64,000 nucleotides of DNA from Ceratotherium simum simum (Eukaryota > Chordata > Mammalia > Perissodactyla > Rhinocerotidae). The translations under genes were made by a program, and so were the position numbers. The stretch spans positions 1,139,210 through 1,203,209 of the forward strand of contig NW_004454179.1 in the NCBI RefSeq assembly GCF_000283155.1. Reading direction: 5' to 3'. The notes below the pieces were generated by a model. It ran no database searches. It was not told the origin of the DNA and was given only the letters and a program-made list of their open reading frames with translations. How positions within the stretch are numbered: the stretch's first letter is position 1; every line of letters starts with the position of its first letter. This document shows positions 10,828 through 22,235 of this stretch, piece after piece.

Positions 10828-11064
10828 TTTTGTGTGTGAGGAAGATTGGCCCTGAGCTAACATCTGCCAATCTTCCTCTTTTTGCTGATGAAGACGCCCT
10901 GGGCTAACATCTATTGCCCATCTTCCTCCACTTTACATGGGACGCTGCCACAACATGGCTTGCCAAGTGGTGCATCAGTGCGTGCCCAGGATCAGAACTG
11001 GCGAACCCTGGGCCACTGCAGCGGAGCACGCGCACTTAACCACTTGTGCCACCGGGCGGGCCTC
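10828..11064 (-). mobile_element. ERE SINE, first of a stacked pair
   Basis: Reverse ERE with two reversed tail units (GAGGAAGATTGGCCCTGAGC, GATGAAGACGCCCTGGGC), the body ACTTTACATGGGACGCTGCC, and the head ending in CGGGCGGGCC. It is flanked by tacgcccatcttt at 10815-10827 and tatgcccatcttt at 11065-11077. The right copy of this duplication is also the left copy for the next ERE. Confidence 0.95.
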
Positions 11065-11077
11065 TATGCCCATCTTT

Positions 11078-11284
11078 TTTTTTTTTTTTTTTTTTGCTGA
11101 GGAAGATTCACCCTGCGATAACATCTGTTGCCAATCTTCCTCTTTTTTTTTTTTTTGTATGTGAGCCACCACCACAGCATGGCCATTGACAGATGAGTGG
11201 TTAGGTCTGTGCCCAGGAACCAAACCCTGGACCACCAAAGCAGAGCTTGCTGAACTTAACCATTAGGCTACCAACACTGGCCCA
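11078..11284 (-). mobile_element. ERE SINE, second of a stacked pair
   Basis: A long poly-T is followed by one reversed tail unit (GAGGAAGATTCACCCTGCGA), a second T-run, the body GTGAGCCACCACCACAGCATGG, and the head ending ACACTGGCCC. Flanks are tatgcccatcttt (11065-11077) and tacacccatcttt (11285-11297). It is more diverged in the head than its neighbour. Confidence 0.93.
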
Positions 11285-11297
11285 TACACCCATCTTT

Positions 11298-12834
11298 GAC
11301 ACATGTAGTGCCAAGAACAATGGGGACTCTCTCTTAACCTAGGAGAATTAAGTTCTAATGCCCTAAGGCATCTATTGTATGTCAGAAATTAACTTCTCTC
11401 TTATGCATCTAGAATGTTCTGTATCATCCTTAGGAAAACTGAGAAAATAGTCACCCAAATCCTTTTCTGTGTTCAGCTGAGAAAGGCTGAGTGGAGGTAT
11501 CCCCCATGGCTCGGTGGCAAGCCTTCCAGCTGTATAAATGCAATTATACTGAGTAACTGATAATCACTCTTCACTCTTGGCTAGTTTCCTCCATTTCCCT
11601 CTATCCTGTTTAACCCTGACCAGTTTAATTCTGTATTGGCAGCAGAAATATACACTTAACTCTGTTATTTTAATGCATCACTGTTAGATAACACTTCTTC
11701 CCTCCTTAAGTCAAAGGCCTCTTTGTCAACTTTTCTACTGTATCATTCTGGGGCCCTAGGCAGGAGGAGTGCCATGCTTCTGGTCCCTATGTCCCTCATA
11801 CAGTTTCTGATATTTTTCAGTGGACCATAGAACACAGTCAATGCCAAGAATTTCAGGAGATTGGGAGGGGGGTGGTGAACCTAGAACCCCTCTCCCAAGC
11901 CTATTGCCGTGTATGCAGCAACAGGAGCTAACGCAGGGACAGCCAGAAGACCAGGTGGAGGAGGGAGAGAGCAGTACTGAGTGTTCCACGTGCAGTGGAC
12001 GCCTGCTGGCCGGCTGACCCACCATCTTATTCCCCTTTCCTCACTCTCCTGGAAAAACAGGACTCCCTCTCCCTATGTTAGCCTGCCCTTGGTGGGAGCC
12101 CAAACCTCAAAGCAGCTGGGAAAAGAAGGTAAAAACAAGGATGTTTGATCACTTATGTGAAACTTTGATATAAGGAGAAGAGAACCTATTACTTTCTGTT
12201 TCTATCAAACAAAATATGGCTCAGCAGTTTGCTTAATCCGAATCCATTTTAGCTATTTTACCACTTTCCTCTGCCAACTCTTCTTTCAAGACAGATGTGA
12301 CAGGAACAGTGCAACCTGTGTGTCTCTCCAGGAGCAACAAGTAGAGAATTATAACAGATACAGGAGAGGCACGCTTTTCATGTATCCTATTGTGCTACTG
12401 AATTTCTCAAGTCAAGATTTTCATCTAAAACCCCAAGCAGTGTATACAACAGCCTAGAACGGTTTTCTAACACCACTCCAAATGCTTGTGGGGTAAATGA
12501 TACTGATAAATAAAACAAATCATTCAGTTAGAGTTTTTCTTTGTGTGTGAAAGATGTTTGCCATCACTTGATAGGGTTAAAAATAAAAGATCTGCCCTAC
12601 ACACACTGCTCCGTTCCTCAAAGGCCTACGTCTATTGTGGGTGTGTTGACCAGACCAAGTGGGTCCCCTCTTGGCGTGAATAACTGAGGAAAATGAGTTA
12701 CAGTGTATTTCCACGCTTTTTGATGAGTTTTCTCTTCAGAAAAATTATTAGAACAATAATGTATTTGGTCTTCCATACAGTATTTATTAAACATAAATAT
12801 ATATTATAACAGCAATAAAAGCAAATACTTCTAC
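11298..12834. other. Unassigned unique DNA
   Basis: No gene found. Open frames here are short and on both strands over the same interval, without coding signature. The 11740-12130 part is more GC-rich than its surroundings and might be an unrecognised old LTR, but I cannot name one. Confidence 0.45.
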
Positions 12835-13035
12835 ACTACTTACTGTTAGCAAGCAGGTACTATTCTAAACATTTTACATATATCAATTCATTTAACCCTG
12901 ACAAAAACCAAACGCAATAGATGCTACTATTAATCTCATTCTACATCTCAGGAAACTAAGATATTGCAAGATTAGTGACTTCCGTACTGTCACACAGTGA
13001 GTTAGTACATTGAAATAAAGGCAGTTAGATGAAGA
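12835..13035 (-). mobile_element. MIR SINE
   Basis: Reverse MIR: TATATCAATTCATTTAACCCTG, GATGCTACTATTAATCTCATT, CATCTCAGGAAACTAAG, CTGTCACACAGTGAGTTAG. Strongly diverged, as expected for this family. Confidence 0.8.
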
Positions 13036-13039
13036 ATAG

Positions 13040-13910
13040 TACTTCTGGTCACTAAGTTTGTTTCCATCACCATTTAATTAATCCGCGGCTCAGGAAAATT
13101 TTTATTTTCTGGAAAAAAGAAAAAAATTTCTTGCCTTAGGCTAGGCCTCGCCTCCTGGCTATTTGCAGTTTGCATATTATAACATATGGTGTGTTCTCCG
13201 GCTGACAGAGTAAAATTGAGGCTAGTTCTCTCTAAATATTCATGCCACGGGTAAAGAGAACTGCTGTCTGTTCACGTGGATTGTGTTATCTGTGGGGATT
13301 CCATATTCCTTCTCTTCCTGTAGCAGAAACAGAAAAACTGAGACTTCTGAAATCCCCAAGAGTTTTCCCAAAATGGTCATTCTAGCCATTATCTTCTCCC
13401 AACCCCAAAAACTTATTAAGGAACCAAGATGCTGGTTCATTCAAACAGCCAGTCTGCCCTTGCCCAAGTTGTTCCTTACTCCAGCTTGACCGTCTCTGGC
13501 TAACCTGTGCTCAGCAAGGACGATGCCTTCCTGTGGCCTGGCCCCCAGAACATTTAAAAGCATGTTTAGAAAGAGCAGTAGCTTGTAAATATGGTTATAT
13601 ACTGCTTCCCTCACTAGGCACAAGTGTCCTGTGAATTTTAAGTGAGCCTTTTATCTTAACCAATTATACAAACCTCGGTCTCCAAAATAAAATTGGCCGC
13701 ATTTTAAATCCTAGGCAAATTCAAGGTAACAAATGGCTTCAGATTCCACTGTGTACAGCAAGGAAAATTTATAGCTCTTTAGCTTGTGTTTTAGTTCCTA
13801 CTGCCCTCCCCAAATGATGAAGCTAATTTAATTAAGGATTCCAGACTCCCAAGTTTTTAATAAAATGACCCGTTTAGTGTCGGAAACAAGAAACAACACA
13901 CACCATTTCT
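13040..13910. promoter_or_regulatory. Repeat-free block, candidate conserved non-coding DNA
   Basis: About 870 bp without a recognisable transposon. It includes an octamer-like GTTTGCATAT near 13168, a CCAATTATA-like site near 13660, and an AGCTAATTTAATTAAGG homeodomain-type cluster near 13821. Frames of 60-68 codons occur on both strands and look like chance. Regulatory function is inference. Confidence 0.25.
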
Positions 13911-14135
13911 CTCCCTTCCCCCGTCCCCATCTGCCCCTTGACCCTAGGGATGGGAGCATCTCACAGACAATGCCCTGTGGGTTTAAGGAGTAGAGCAGGT
14001 CAGAGAATTCTCAGACTAATCTTAAGCACATGGCTTGTTGTAGGGACCCACAGGTATTTTTCTGGGAGGACGTGTTAAATAGAAAAGTCAGGATGATCAG
14101 AAGCTTCACGACATAATGAACCCCGTCACCAACGA

Positions 14136-14400
14136 CAGGTAACTTTGACTGAACGCTCACCATGTGCCAGGCACCTTTCTAAATGTCCTACATGTTTTTA
14201 CTCATTTAGTCTTCATAGGGAAACAATGAGATAGGAACTATTCTTATCATTCACATTTTACAGATGAAAAATTGAAGCACAGAGAAGTTAAGTAACTTGC
14301 CAAGGTCACACTGCTAGTTAGAGGCAAAACCAAACATTTGGACCAAGGCATTCCAGCTTCAGAATCCCTGAGTTTAACCATGATATTCCAGCTGCCTCTC
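14136..14400 (-). mobile_element. MIR SINE
   Basis: Near full-length reverse MIR: CACCATGTGCCAGGCACC, TTTACTCATTTAGTCTTCA, CATTTTACAGATGAAAAATTG, GAAGTTAAGTAACTTGCCAAGG, then CACACTGCTAGTTAGAGG. Confidence 0.9.
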
Positions 14401-15057
14401 AGAGTAGAAGTTTTATGCCAACTGTCCTCTTCTTCCTGGCCTCAGAGATAAAGAAATGGTCAACAAATTACCTGGGGGTTCGTGGAGAGGGTGGTTTCAT
14501 AAAACCATGTTTTTTGGGTTTGTTTTTGTTTTTGGAGGAGGCCATTGTTTTTGATACTGAAAAAAGACTCCTCATAATAATTATCATAATGTTTGTCTAG
14601 CCAAGAACCTTTGGATACGTCTATCCGACTTTCCAAGGCAGAAGTAAACAACAATTAAGGCCCCATTTGTACTTACAGCTACAGCACTTTAAGAATCCAA
14701 TGAATACCAAGCACCAACATAGGTCACAAATGACACAGCAGAGTGCCTACTTGGAGGATGAGTGATTTCTGAGCCCGTTTTATCCCACTCCATCCAATCA
14801 GTATGAATTCGTTGATAGAAACATGTCAGTTTCAACCTTTTCAGTATCTCTGACATTTACTTAGACTTGAAGAACAAAGTGGAAATTTCAGTGTAGTCTA
14901 CAAAAGCAATCAAGTCACTGGACCATCTTCACTGCAGAGTTTCAAACTGGCAAACTCCATTCCTCTTCGGAAATCTAGGATGATTCTGGAGATTTCAGAG
15001 CCTAGAGTATAAACCAGAACATAAAGGGAGCCGGAGCCTTATTTCTCTTGCTCCCTA
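14401..15057. other. Unassigned unique DNA
   Basis: No gene or confident repeat. Confidence 0.5.
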
Positions 15058-15140
15058 ACATGTTGCAGGCGCATAGAAGTGTGCCCAGCAGAGAGCAGGC
15101 ACTGAATACACCGAATGAAAGTTGGTGACTGAATGAGCTG
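15058..15140 (+). mobile_element. Possible L2 3'-end fragment
   Basis: AGAGAGCAGGCACTGAATAC followed by TGACTGAATGAG fits a decayed L2 3' end. Confidence 0.45.
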
Positions 15141-15407
15141 GGACAACAGAGTTCTCTGTGAGTCTGGTTCCATTCCTGCTTTGAGGGAACCAGGTAAAAC
15201 CCTTATTTAAATTTATTCCAGAACTCCTGCAGGATTTGCAACCTGAAACCTAGCAGACAAAGGAGATCTTTGTTCTAACTTATACCTCCAAGACTATTTC
15301 AGTAGCCCCAGGACCTGACTAAAATACCAGCATTTGACCACTGGTTGAAGGCAGCGGCCTTCATCCATCCGAAGCATGGACCTCAAACTCACTTGCAAAG
15401 TAATCTA
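15141..15407. other. Unassigned
   Basis: Unique sequence, nothing recognised. Confidence 0.5.
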
Positions 15408-15865
15408 GTGTGATAGTTAAGAATTTGGTCTCTAGGGTCAGATCTTTTCTTTTTTGAAGACTTTATTTATTTATTTTTTCCCCCCAAAGCCCCAGTAGAT
15501 AGTTGTATGTCATAGCTGCACATCCTTCCAGTTGCTGTATGTGGGACACGGCCTCAGCATGGCCGGAGAAGCGGAGCGTCAGTGCACACCCGGGATCCGA
15601 ACCTGGGCCACCAGCAGTGGAGCGCGCGCACGTAACCACTAAGCCACGGGGCTGGGCTGGCCCTCTAGGATCAGATCTAAATTCAAACCTGAACTCTACC
15701 ATCTATAAGCTGCATTTTGAATCTCTTTTAACTTCTGTTTCCTCATCTTTAAAATCAAGACAATAATGCGTACCAGAGTTGTTATAAGAACTAAATTATA
15801 TAATACTTTAAAAGGGCTAGCAGAGTGCCTGGCATGGAGGAAATGCGAAATAAATGGTTGGAAGA
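15408..15865 (+). mobile_element. MIR SINE split by an ERE
   Basis: The left part (GTGATAGTTAAGAATTTGG, CTAGGGTCAGATC) and the right part (CAAACCTGAACTCTACCATC, CTGTTTCCTCATCTTTAAAATC, AGAGTTGTTATAAGAACTAAA, AGAGTGCCTGGCATGG) join into one MIR once the ERE at 15446-15662 and one target copy are removed. The MIR is therefore older than the ERE. Confidence 0.9.
15446..15662 (-). mobile_element. ERE SINE, short-tail body subtype
   Basis: Reverse ERE of the short-tail subtype: GAAGACTTTATTTATTTATT, CCCCAAAGCCCCAGTAGATAG, CATCCTTCCAGTTGCTGTATG, CATGGCCGGAGAAGCGG, the head with GGGATCCGAACC, and an end in GGGCTGGCC. The 16-bp flanks ctctagggtcagatct (15430-15445) and ctctaggatcagatct (15663-15678) differ at one base. 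Confidence 0.97.
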
Positions 15866-16595
15866 GTGGAGTGGGAATATGCTGAATACTTACTCTTTCA
15901 TTCTGAAGCTCATTCTCCATGCAATCTTTTTAAATCCTCACTTTTATCACTAAGGGCACACGGATTAGACAATTACCAATTTTTCTTTCAAACAGCCTGT
16001 TTGTGTTCCTCACAGGTCATTGAACCTCTCAGAGAAGAACTGTGATATCTTCTAGCAATGTGCCCAGAGAACCTTGACAAGAGTGGGGTTCATCACCATG
16101 GCATTGGGAAGACAGTAGCATTATACTCATGACGAGAATACATTTCATCAAATGAAAGGATTTATGTGATTTCCAGAAATACTTAGCTTGCTTCTAGGCC
16201 AGAGTCCTCATTTATGTTACTCTCAGGCCACCTTTCCAAATAACTTTAATGAAAAGAACCCTTGACTATTCTATATCCTGAACATTCCAATCTAACGTGT
16301 CATTCTAACAACACATGGAGAATCCTCTTAGACTCTCTTGGTCCCATTCAGGAATTTTGTTTCCTGTACTGAGGGAATTCGACTTAGTCAGAGAAAGTAT
16401 TTGTGCTTATTTGGTGGTATGAGCCATAAAATGTAAAAGACATGTTTTGCCTATAAAAATATTTAATAAGCTTAAAATGATTATTGCTGTCACTAGCAAT
16501 ATGATCCTAAAAGAAGTAGACTGTTGGATTCCAAGAGGAAAGGAAGAGAAACAAAGCTAATATTTTTAAAATTAACATAATGTACCAGATGCTAG
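15866..16595. other. Unassigned unique DNA
   Basis: No gene or confident repeat. Confidence 0.5.
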
Positions 16596-16865
16596 GATAT
16601 TTAACTACTAGCATTTAGTACTGAGCTTAACGTGTGCCAACCTCTGTGCTAAGTAAGCACTTCTATGCCCGTGCTCTCTCATTTAATCAGCACACCTATT
16701 CTTTGATGTTGGTAAAGTTCACCCCTATTTTCCAACTGGGAAAACTACAGTGCAAAAGGGATAACCTTAGATAAGGTTCCTTATCTGAGAAGTGGTGAGT
16801 TCAGAACTTAAACCCTAAAATCTGGATCTGAAGTCTACAGTTTCTCATGTTGCCATTTCATGTTC
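16596..16865 (-). mobile_element. MIR SINE
   Basis: Reverse MIR: AACGTGTGCCAACCTCTGTGC, CTCTCATTTAATCAGCACACC, CACCCCTATTTTCCAACTGGG, AGAAGTGGTGAGTTCAGAAC. Confidence 0.75.
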
Positions 16866-17100
16866 CCTACTGTTGATTTAAGCAGATGGTGAAATCTTGA
16901 CCCTCATAATTGGAGCAAGTAGGGTGTAGGGTGTAATTTTCTGACTAATATGCAACACACTATCATATAGAAGGACAACTTCCTGGCCTCTCTATTTATA
17001 CCAAGAAGATGAAGATACACTCCAAATTCTCTGTCAAATGAGAAATAAGCTAGATCTTGATCTCTCTGGAGATCAACTGGTTTTAACTGAACTCTGAAAT

Positions 17101-17316
17101 TCTTTTTTTTTTTTTTAAAGATTTTATTTATTTATTTTTCCCCCAAAGCCCCAGTAGATAGTTGTCTGTCATAGCTGCACATCCTTCTAGTTGCTGTATG
17201 TGGGACGCGGCCTCAGCATGGCCGGAGGAGTGGTGCGTCGGTTCACACCCGGGATCCGAACCCGGGCCGCCGGCAGCCGAGCGCACGCACTTAACCGTTA
17301 AGCCACGGTGCCGGCC
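17101..17316 (-). mobile_element. ERE SINE, short-tail body subtype
   Basis: Poly-T, AAAGATTTTATTTATTTA, CCCAAAGCCCCAGTAGATAG, CATCCTTCTAGTTGCTGTATG, a GC-rich head with GGGATCCGAACCCGGG, and GGTGCCGGCC at the end. Many CpGs survive in the head, suggesting a young copy. Flanks share ctgaactct (17087-17095 and 17317-17325). Confidence 0.96.
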
Positions 17317-17325
17317 CTGAACTCT

Positions 17326-19168
17326 TGAGTCTCCACTTATAATGATTTTGTTGTGTTTGTATCATGGTCTGATTTCAAATCAACTGGTTACATAGAGGAA
17401 GTTTTCCTCACTCACTCACCAGCTCAGGGCTTTTCCTCAAAAAGCTTTTCTGGGTATTTTCATAAAGAGCTTTTACAATCAAAAATATAAAGAGAATCAC
17501 AACAATGCCAATTCCAACCCCCGGGCCTGGCTCCTGAAGGCAGGCTTCAGACTCTTCACATGTTTTTCAGATAAGAGTGGAAATAATTGGGCTGCGCTAG
17601 GTCTATTTTTGTGAAATTATTCTGAAGAACAGTCATTATGTTGGGAAAATTCTACCTTATCCATCTCCATGAGTTTGCTAAGTGAGGACAGTGTTTTGTG
17701 AAAACGTAGTTGTAAGCTTTTAAAACCACCACATTTCATACAGTAGTTAGTTTCTTACATATTTCAATGGACATGGCCTCGAAGCCTAAACTTAAAAGAA
17801 AAATATCCATTGGTAGCCCTAATTTAATAACAATTCTTCTCTACAATGTCCGGGACTACATGACATGTTCAGAAAAAAAATATTCTTATAAGCATATAAA
17901 TTCACGTCGTGAAAGGAATGTCATGATTATTAAACTATAGGATAGTCTGTTAATTGGTGGGATTTTTTTTTAGGATGGGTCCCTAAAATGTGTTCCAAAG
18001 TGGGAGGTGGACTTGGATAGCATCTGGTTTCCTAACAGAACTCTTCTGTATGCTGAGATTTGCAGTTACCTCAGTGGGCTTTCACATATTGCAAGTGGTT
18101 TAGGGAAAATGGAAGAGTTTCCAGGCCAAAGACGTTGGCTGTAATCCTGGTCCTGCTGGCAGAATTCACTTCATTCAAATAAATTTCCTCATCTCCAAAA
18201 CGTGTGGATTGGACTAGATGATTTCTAAGATCCTCCAGAAGCCTCACGCTCTAGAGGCTCCTTCCACTCCTCCTACCCTATACAGACAGGCTTCTTGACT
18301 TCTTCTCCCTTCCCGTCGCAAACACCACTAGAAACAGGGCTGACTATTTGGACTGGTTTGATTGTCAGACTCCAGGACATTGATGGGGCCACCTTCACTA
18401 CTGGGCGAGGTCGCTGTGCAGTGGAATGCACACTTTGGAGTGGAATGCATTTGCAAGTGGCTCTTCTTTACTGCTCTCAGCCATGCAGCTGAAGCGGAAA
18501 GTTGGCCCGAGGTTTGTTTTCTGCATCATTCTGCCCTCTATTCTCTGTCAACAGCCAAGCCTGAGCCCACGGTTCTGGTTGCAGCCTAGGCCATCTTAGG
18601 CATTGGATTGGAATCAATTGCATTCTTTCTTACAGTCTCTCTCTTCTTCTCCCTCTTTCTGAAGTTCCATTCCCCTGTAGCTGGCAGATATGTTGGATTG
18701 AGAATAACTAGCTGGGGGAAATAAAAAATTATGCTCACACAGTCCAGTTGGCTTTACCAGAATTCCATGGACTGCGACCTCAAGCCGAAACCCAACTGTC
18801 AAACATGTAGCCTTGTCAGTTTACTTTCTGTGTGTTCTATATGAGCGTACCTTCCCAGGGAACATTCCGGGAGGGATAGGAGCTGGGCCTAGGTGGGAGG
18901 CGGATGTTCTGAATTCCTTGACTCTGACACTCCATGTCACCAATAATACCATACCAATGAGATGGCTTCTTTGATTTCAAAAATAAATATAAACAATTTT
19001 ATCAGAAGTTAGCTTATACCCTAATTAATGTAGAGTTTGCATAAAATATAAGCTCTTACCTGACAAATGTAGGGCAAAAATTCATTTGTCTGAATTAGAT
19101 CACATGAAGCCCAAATCTCTCTTTTTCTCAGAGTATCTCTATCTCTCTTTCTTTCACTGTTTCTCTCT

Positions 19169-19170
<2 letters not shown>
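17326..19170. other. Unassigned, mostly unique DNA
   Basis: No gene. The stretch 18165-18245 (AAATTTCCTCATCTCC, GATTGGACTAGATGATTTC, AAGATCCTCC) resembles a MIR-related SINE 3' half that I cannot name. A CT/GA-rich stretch lies at 18630-18660. Confidence 0.45.
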
Positions 19171-19210
<40 letters not shown>

Positions 19211-19226
19211 CTCTCTCTCTCTCTCT
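19171..19226 (+). repeat. (CA)18(CT)10 compound microsatellite
   Basis: A perfect CA run at 19171-19206 passes directly into a perfect CT run at 19207-19226. It is not attached to a recognisable SINE tail. Confidence 0.95.
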
Positions 19227-20624
19227 ACAGTATGACCATCTAGGTACATCACTGCATCACACTGAGAGAGACTGAGAGTCTACTCCTTTCCAGAAAATTC
19301 TCTGAACCCGGGAGCCCGCCTTGATGGCCCAAAGAGGAAATCATATAATTAGTCCCAGTTTTTCCTGTCCACAGCCCACATACATGGCCCTCACACACAC
19401 AGACACCACAACGTCTAGCTTACACACCCTAACATTTTCCCGCCCGCCAGGAGTCACACAAATACTTTACTGCAACGATGGAGAGTGAATCCTCAAGGAT
19501 GTCTCACTGGGCTGAGAAAATGTGCAGGCAGGACGCAGCTACCATCGATGCCCAGATGCCCAGTGGAGCTCAGAGAGCCCTCTTCACCAGCACAGGTGAA
19601 CTGAGCTCCCTTCCATCTTTTCCTTGAGGGCAGTGACTTATCAATAACGAAATTTTCCAGGTCCTTAGCCTCCTATCCTGTCATGAGAATCCTATCATTT
19701 CCACACCACTGACTGAGCCTAAATGCTGCCTTGGGTGTAGAAGAAAAAGAAATAAAGCTGAAAGAGCATTCGGCAGCCACCTCCTCGGGCAGTTCTGAAA
19801 ACTCAGCTGAAAGGATTATGTCTGGCTTCCCAGAGAAGAAAGGAAAAAGAGGAAAGACAAAAACATTCAAGAGCTGTCAAATTCCTGAGTTCCTTCGGTA
19901 AGTACTTTCTTTCCATAGGGATAACAAATGCAGGCTGTGTCAAAGTTGTTTCGCTTTTCCTAACACTCCCTGAGCAATTTTCAAGCTGTTGCCATTAAAT
20001 GACTCTGTTTTCTAATGCACAGGTACATTTACAGTAATTAAATATAGGATGCTTCTTACTGCCCCAGAACGTTAAAGTTGCAGTTTAGGAGGAAGCTTGG
20101 GCGGAGTCTTCTCAGTTACAGTGGCTACTCTCTTGTGTCATCTTTTTTTCAAGAGGAAGGCGAGACCTTGGGTATGATGACACAGTAGTACCAAACCCCG
20201 GTCAGAGCTGGACCCCATAGTGCCCGGAGAGGGAGAGCTGTGCCAGGGACGGCCCTCTGCACTGCACCACAGCAGGGGAGAGCTGTGGCAAGGGAAAGTA
20301 GGAGAGAAGAAGAAAGATGTGTTCCTTACAGACTTTCCCGTTTCACCTCAGAGCAGAAGAGGAAGTTAGAAGACATGTTCCTGCCAAGATCTTGTTACCT
20401 TCTCTCCTCTGGCAGAGGCAGGAAATAATGAGGAAGGTACTTAGTGACACTGCATTGCTTAGGGTGGCATGAGGTGAGAAGCCCTCTTTCTGGAGTGACC
20501 ATGTGTGCTCCTTACCCCATCCAGCTTCCTCAACCTCCAGGCAAACACAAATACCTGGACCTCCTACGTATAATTTGCTGCCCTAGCCAAGACTGGTCCC
20601 AAAGATTAAAATTGTCGTATATTG
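19227..20624. other. Unassigned unique DNA
   Basis: No gene or confident repeat. The 117-codon frame starting at 20444 runs into L1 non-coding sequence and is treated as chance. Confidence 0.45.
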
Positions 20625-21420
20625 TAAAAAAAAAAAAATTACATATCCGAAGTAAAATCTTCAATTATGCAGAATGGTATATGATGAAAGGTAAAATTCT
20701 TCTCCCTATCCCCAGACAACCCTACATGCCCTCCCTACAGGTAATCACACTTAACAGTTTATGTCCTTCAAGAAATGATTTATACACATGCAACTGATTC
20801 TATGTATACCTTTAAAAATATTCAAATGGGAATAACACAAAGCATACTGTTCCATTGCTTGCTTTTTTTAACTCAATGTATTTGGACATTTTTCCATACC
20901 AGTACACCCCAATCTAATGTGTTCTTTCTAAAAACTGAATATTGTTTGGACAGACCATAATTTAATGAGTCCTCCTGTAAGTGACCATTAAGTGACTTCC
21001 AGTTTTTTGTTATTAAAAGCCATGCTGCAGTTAAATTATTTATACATCTATCTTTGTGGATTTGTGCAAGCATATCTTAGAAGTGGTATCCTTCACTTAA
21101 AAAGTATGCACATCATAAATTTTGGTAGATGAAGTCAGATTGCTCTCAACAATAATAATTGAAAGTAAAGTGTTTGCTTTTCCACATCCTTGCTAACACT
21201 CAATATTCACCAGTAGGAGAAAATGGCATTTTATTGTTTTATTTCCCTGTCTTTAATTATGAATAAAATTGGCGATATACCCACTCACTGTAAATCCTCA
21301 GTGTGCATTTACAATGTCCTATTTGTACACACACAGAAACACATTTCCTCCATGAATTACTTGTTTATATCCTTTATTCATTTTCTTTTGGATTGTTCAT
21401 TTGATCTTCTTGATTTGTAA

Positions 21421-21423
<3 letters not shown>

Positions 21424-21452
<29 letters not shown>
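21424..21452. repeat. (TA)n microsatellite
   Basis: About 14 perfect TA units within the old L1; potentially length-variable. Confidence 0.95.
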
Positions 21453-21457
<5 letters not shown>

Positions 21458-21652
21458 TACTATATGGTTATCAAATATGTTCACATTTTTGCCTACTTTG
21501 TTCTTTGAATTTTTTTACTTTGTTTAAGTATTATTATAATACTGAAGTTTTTGCATTTTTTTAAACATAACTCAATTTATCCACCTTATGCTTTATAACT
21601 TCTGTGTTTTATGCCAGACCCCAAGAGCTTCCCCACTTCAAAATTATCTTTT

Positions 21653-21848
21653 TTTTTTTTTGATGAGGAAGATTGGCCCTGAGCTAACATCTGTGCCAAT
21701 CTTCCTCTATTTTTTTGTATGTATGATGCCACCACAGCATGGCTTGAGGAGCAGTGTGTAAGGTCCACGCCTGGGATCCAAACCCATGAACCCTGGGCCG
21801 CCAAAACAGAGAGCGCAAACTTAACCACTACACCACCGGGCCGGCCCC
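21653..21848 (-). mobile_element. ERE SINE with perfect target duplication
   Basis: Reverse ERE with one tail unit (GAGGAAGATTGGCCCTGAGC), the body ATGCCACCACAGCATGGC, and the head ending CCGGGCCGGCCCC. A perfect 14-bp duplication, caaaattatctttt, lies at 21639-21652 and 21849-21862. Inserted in the old L1. Confidence 0.96.
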
Positions 21849-22235
21849 CAAAATTATCTTTTAAATCACTGGTATTTTCTTCTAGCACTTTTATTACTTA
21901 ATTCTTTAAGTATAAATGTTTTAATGATTGGGAATTTATCTGGTATAAGACATGAGGATCTAGCTATATATTGTTCCCAAATTTCCATTTGTCCAAACAT
22001 AATTTATTACATAACCTAATTTTGCCTTACTGATTTCAGATACTTTCCTGCATGTCAAATTCCAAAACATATGCAGCTCTATTCAGGATTCTGTAATCTG
22101 TTTCATTGATTTTCTATTTCTACCTTGATTATAAACTGATTTAATTACTATAACTTTATTATGCATTTTAATATCTGGTAGGGCTAGTCTTTCCTCATAA
22201 CTCTTCTTTAGTATGTTTTATTTTCAAGCTGGGAA

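Larger units (their letters stand above)
20625..22235 (-). mobile_element. Ancient L1 (L1ME-like), reverse
   Basis: Reverse-oriented old L1 from its 3' end into ORF2. Landmarks are AATCACACTTAACAGTTT near 20743, TTGCTTGCTTTTTTTAACTC, GAAGTGGTATCCTTC near 21081, CCACATCCTTGCTAACACTC near 21183, TTTCATTGATTTTCTATTTC near 22111, and ATCTGGTAGGGCTAGTCTTTCC near 22172. It is interrupted by a TA microsatellite and by the ERE at 21653-21848. All frames are broken. Confidence 0.8.

Noticed and set aside
20444..20797. 117-codon plus-strand frame
   Set aside because: Its second half is the reverse strand of an L1 3' region, including a poly-A derived Lys run.
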